Positions 63,253-64,000 of a stretch of 64,000 bases of DNA are shown piece after piece. This stretch comes from Corynebacterium freiburgense (GTDB lineage: Bacteria; Actinomycetota; Actinomycetes; Mycobacteriales; Mycobacteriaceae), in assembly GCF_030408815.1 (NCBI RefSeq), contig NZ_CP047355.1, forward strand, positions 2,728,001 to 2,792,000. The letters are read 5' to 3'. The translations under genes were made by a program, and so were the position numbers. The notes under the pieces were generated by a model that was not told the DNA's origin, ran no database searches, and was given only the letters and a program-made list of their open reading frames with translations. Positions within the stretch are counted from its first letter, which is position 1; each line of letters starts with the position of its first letter.

Positions 63253-64000
63253 GATTTCCGGCCCAACTAACGCTTATCATTCCAATACTTCTACCATGTG
63301 TTTTGCTGTTTCCGCTTATACTTCCGGGACAGCTTATTCACCGCGATATGGTGGTACTGGATAATCTGGCGCTTTCATTAGGAGCATTCGGTTTCGGCGA
63401 TCTACCTGCAAGAAACGCACCACAAGACGGTGCGCTGGCATTGTTAGGCAAGATTGTTCCAGCATCCTGGGTAGCGCGGGCTGCAATCTTTGGTGCAGCA
63501 ATTTGGGCCTGTTGGAGTTTTCGCACACATCCCGCAGCTGCGCTGATTTTGCTTGTTAATCCATTTATAATTGAACGTTTGTTGCAAGGACACTGGTCAT
63601 TGGTGATTGCCGCTTGGCTCCTCCCCATTGTGGCCACACCTACGTTTGGAATCCGGCGTTATATAGCAATGTGGGTATGCGCATTAACGCCGACGGGCGT
63701 GGTGGCTGCGGTCGCCGTGGCACTTACTACTCGTACGGATAGACTCCGATTATGCGGCTTTGGGTTAGCCTGCGCCCTGCCGTGGATTATTCCTTCGCTT
63801 ATGCATTCCCACACTACGGTTGGCGGCGCACATATGTTTGCTGCGCGGGCCGAAACGTATGTTGGCACACTCGGCGCACTACTAGGTTTAGGGGGAATTT
63901 GGAACGCACAAGCGGTCCCCCCATCACGTCATATGGGCTTTGCACTTGCCGGAGTGGCGTTATTTATTCTGTTAATCAGCGCATTTAGACACGTTCCGCA
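63249..64000 (+). CDS. Polytopic membrane protein, partial (Rv0226c-like position)
   Basis: ATG 63249 overlaps the stop of the DUF3068-type gene (ATGA) and the frame stays open to the window edge: MRFPAQLTLIIPILLPCVLL, LIHRDMVVLDNLALSLGAFG, LVNPFIIERLLQGHW, and further helices. At least 250 residues with six or more membrane segments. An acidic residue in the first loop (HRDMVV) followed by an NPFIIERLLQGHW stretch recalls GT-C-type membrane glycosyltransferases. In mycobacteria Rv0226c, a membrane protein, follows Rv0227c, supporting the same arrangement. The 3' end is outside the window. Confidence 0.75.
   Translation, partial: MRFPAQLTLIIPILLPCVLLFPLILPGQLIHRDMVVLDNLALSLGAFGFGDLPARNAPQDGALALLGKIVPASWVARAAIFGAAIWACWSFRTHPAAALILLVNPFIIERLLQGHWSLVIAAWLLPIVATPTFGIRRYIAMWVCALTPTGVVAAVAVALTTRTDRLRLCGFGLACALPWIIPSLMHSHTTVGGAHMFAARAETYVGTLGALLGLGGIWNAQAVPPSRHMGFALAGVALFILLISAFRHVP

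Overview
The window looks like chromosome of a low-GC Corynebacterium, inferred rather than proven. It encodes mycolata-type cell-envelope proteins: an AftD-like arabinofuranosyltransferase preceded by a DUF2613 peptide, a DUF3068 protein divergent from a membrane acyltransferase, and an Rv0338c-like Fe-S oxidoreductase. Sortase-type surface anchoring and GGAAGGA-type ribosome binding sites fit the same picture. Most of the sequence is AT-balanced; 28.9-39.4 kb is visibly GC-richer and is accessory DNA.

Layout. 0-2.4 kb: two overlapping glycosyltransferase genes. 2.6-9.1 kb: a CUT1 sugar ABC importer (binding protein, two permeases, a small membrane protein, divergent ATPase) and a glycerophosphodiester phosphodiesterase. 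10.1-14.4 kb: Tat-exported PhoD phosphatase and a heme/Fe-S oxidoreductase with a repetitive Pro-rich tail. 14.6-22.1 kb: a hairpin-repeat array, a DUF998 gene with a nonsense-mutated MarR gene, a YcgR/YcgQ-like permease pair, a DUF1707 protein, an alanine-type aminotransferase, a YibE/F protein, a phosphoesterase and an orphan IS3 orfA. 22.1-25.7 kb: an osmoprotectant ABC importer and dcd. 26.1-28.9 kb: an atypical ATPase with a YhgE/Pip protein, then tRNA-Gly(CCC).

28.9-39.4 kb: two tandem, homologous integrative units lie directly downstream of the tRNA. Both begin with the same end module (terminal repeat to first iteron is exactly 178 bp in each) and both end with the 3' part of a large serine recombinase gene. 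Unit A holds a frameshifted LRR/NTF2 immunity-like gene, the 3' part of hsdR, a degenerate recombinase and an intact recombinase. Unit B holds arsD-arsA divergent from an arsR-arsC fusion, with no efflux pump, and a remnant of a third recombinase.

39.6-47.5 kb: an ABC-F protein, then a decaying lanthipeptide-type locus (LanF-like ATPase with an E-loop, two permeases, a C39 peptidase cut by an amber codon, a LanC cyclase cut by a frameshift), next to a thioester/VaFE surface adhesin. 48.3-52.3 kb: glpD-glpF-glpK glycerol operon. 52.5-64.0 kb: PlsC-HAD fusion, VanW-family protein, DUF2613-AftD, a second hairpin-repeat array, an ABC exporter pair, an acyltransferase-3 protein divergent from a DUF3068 protein, and a membrane protein running off the end.

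The most unusual things seen are the paired arrays of 46-bp hairpins at 14.65-14.84 and 59.74-59.93 kb, the tandem recombinase-bounded units with iteron-like ends, and the lanthipeptide remnant.
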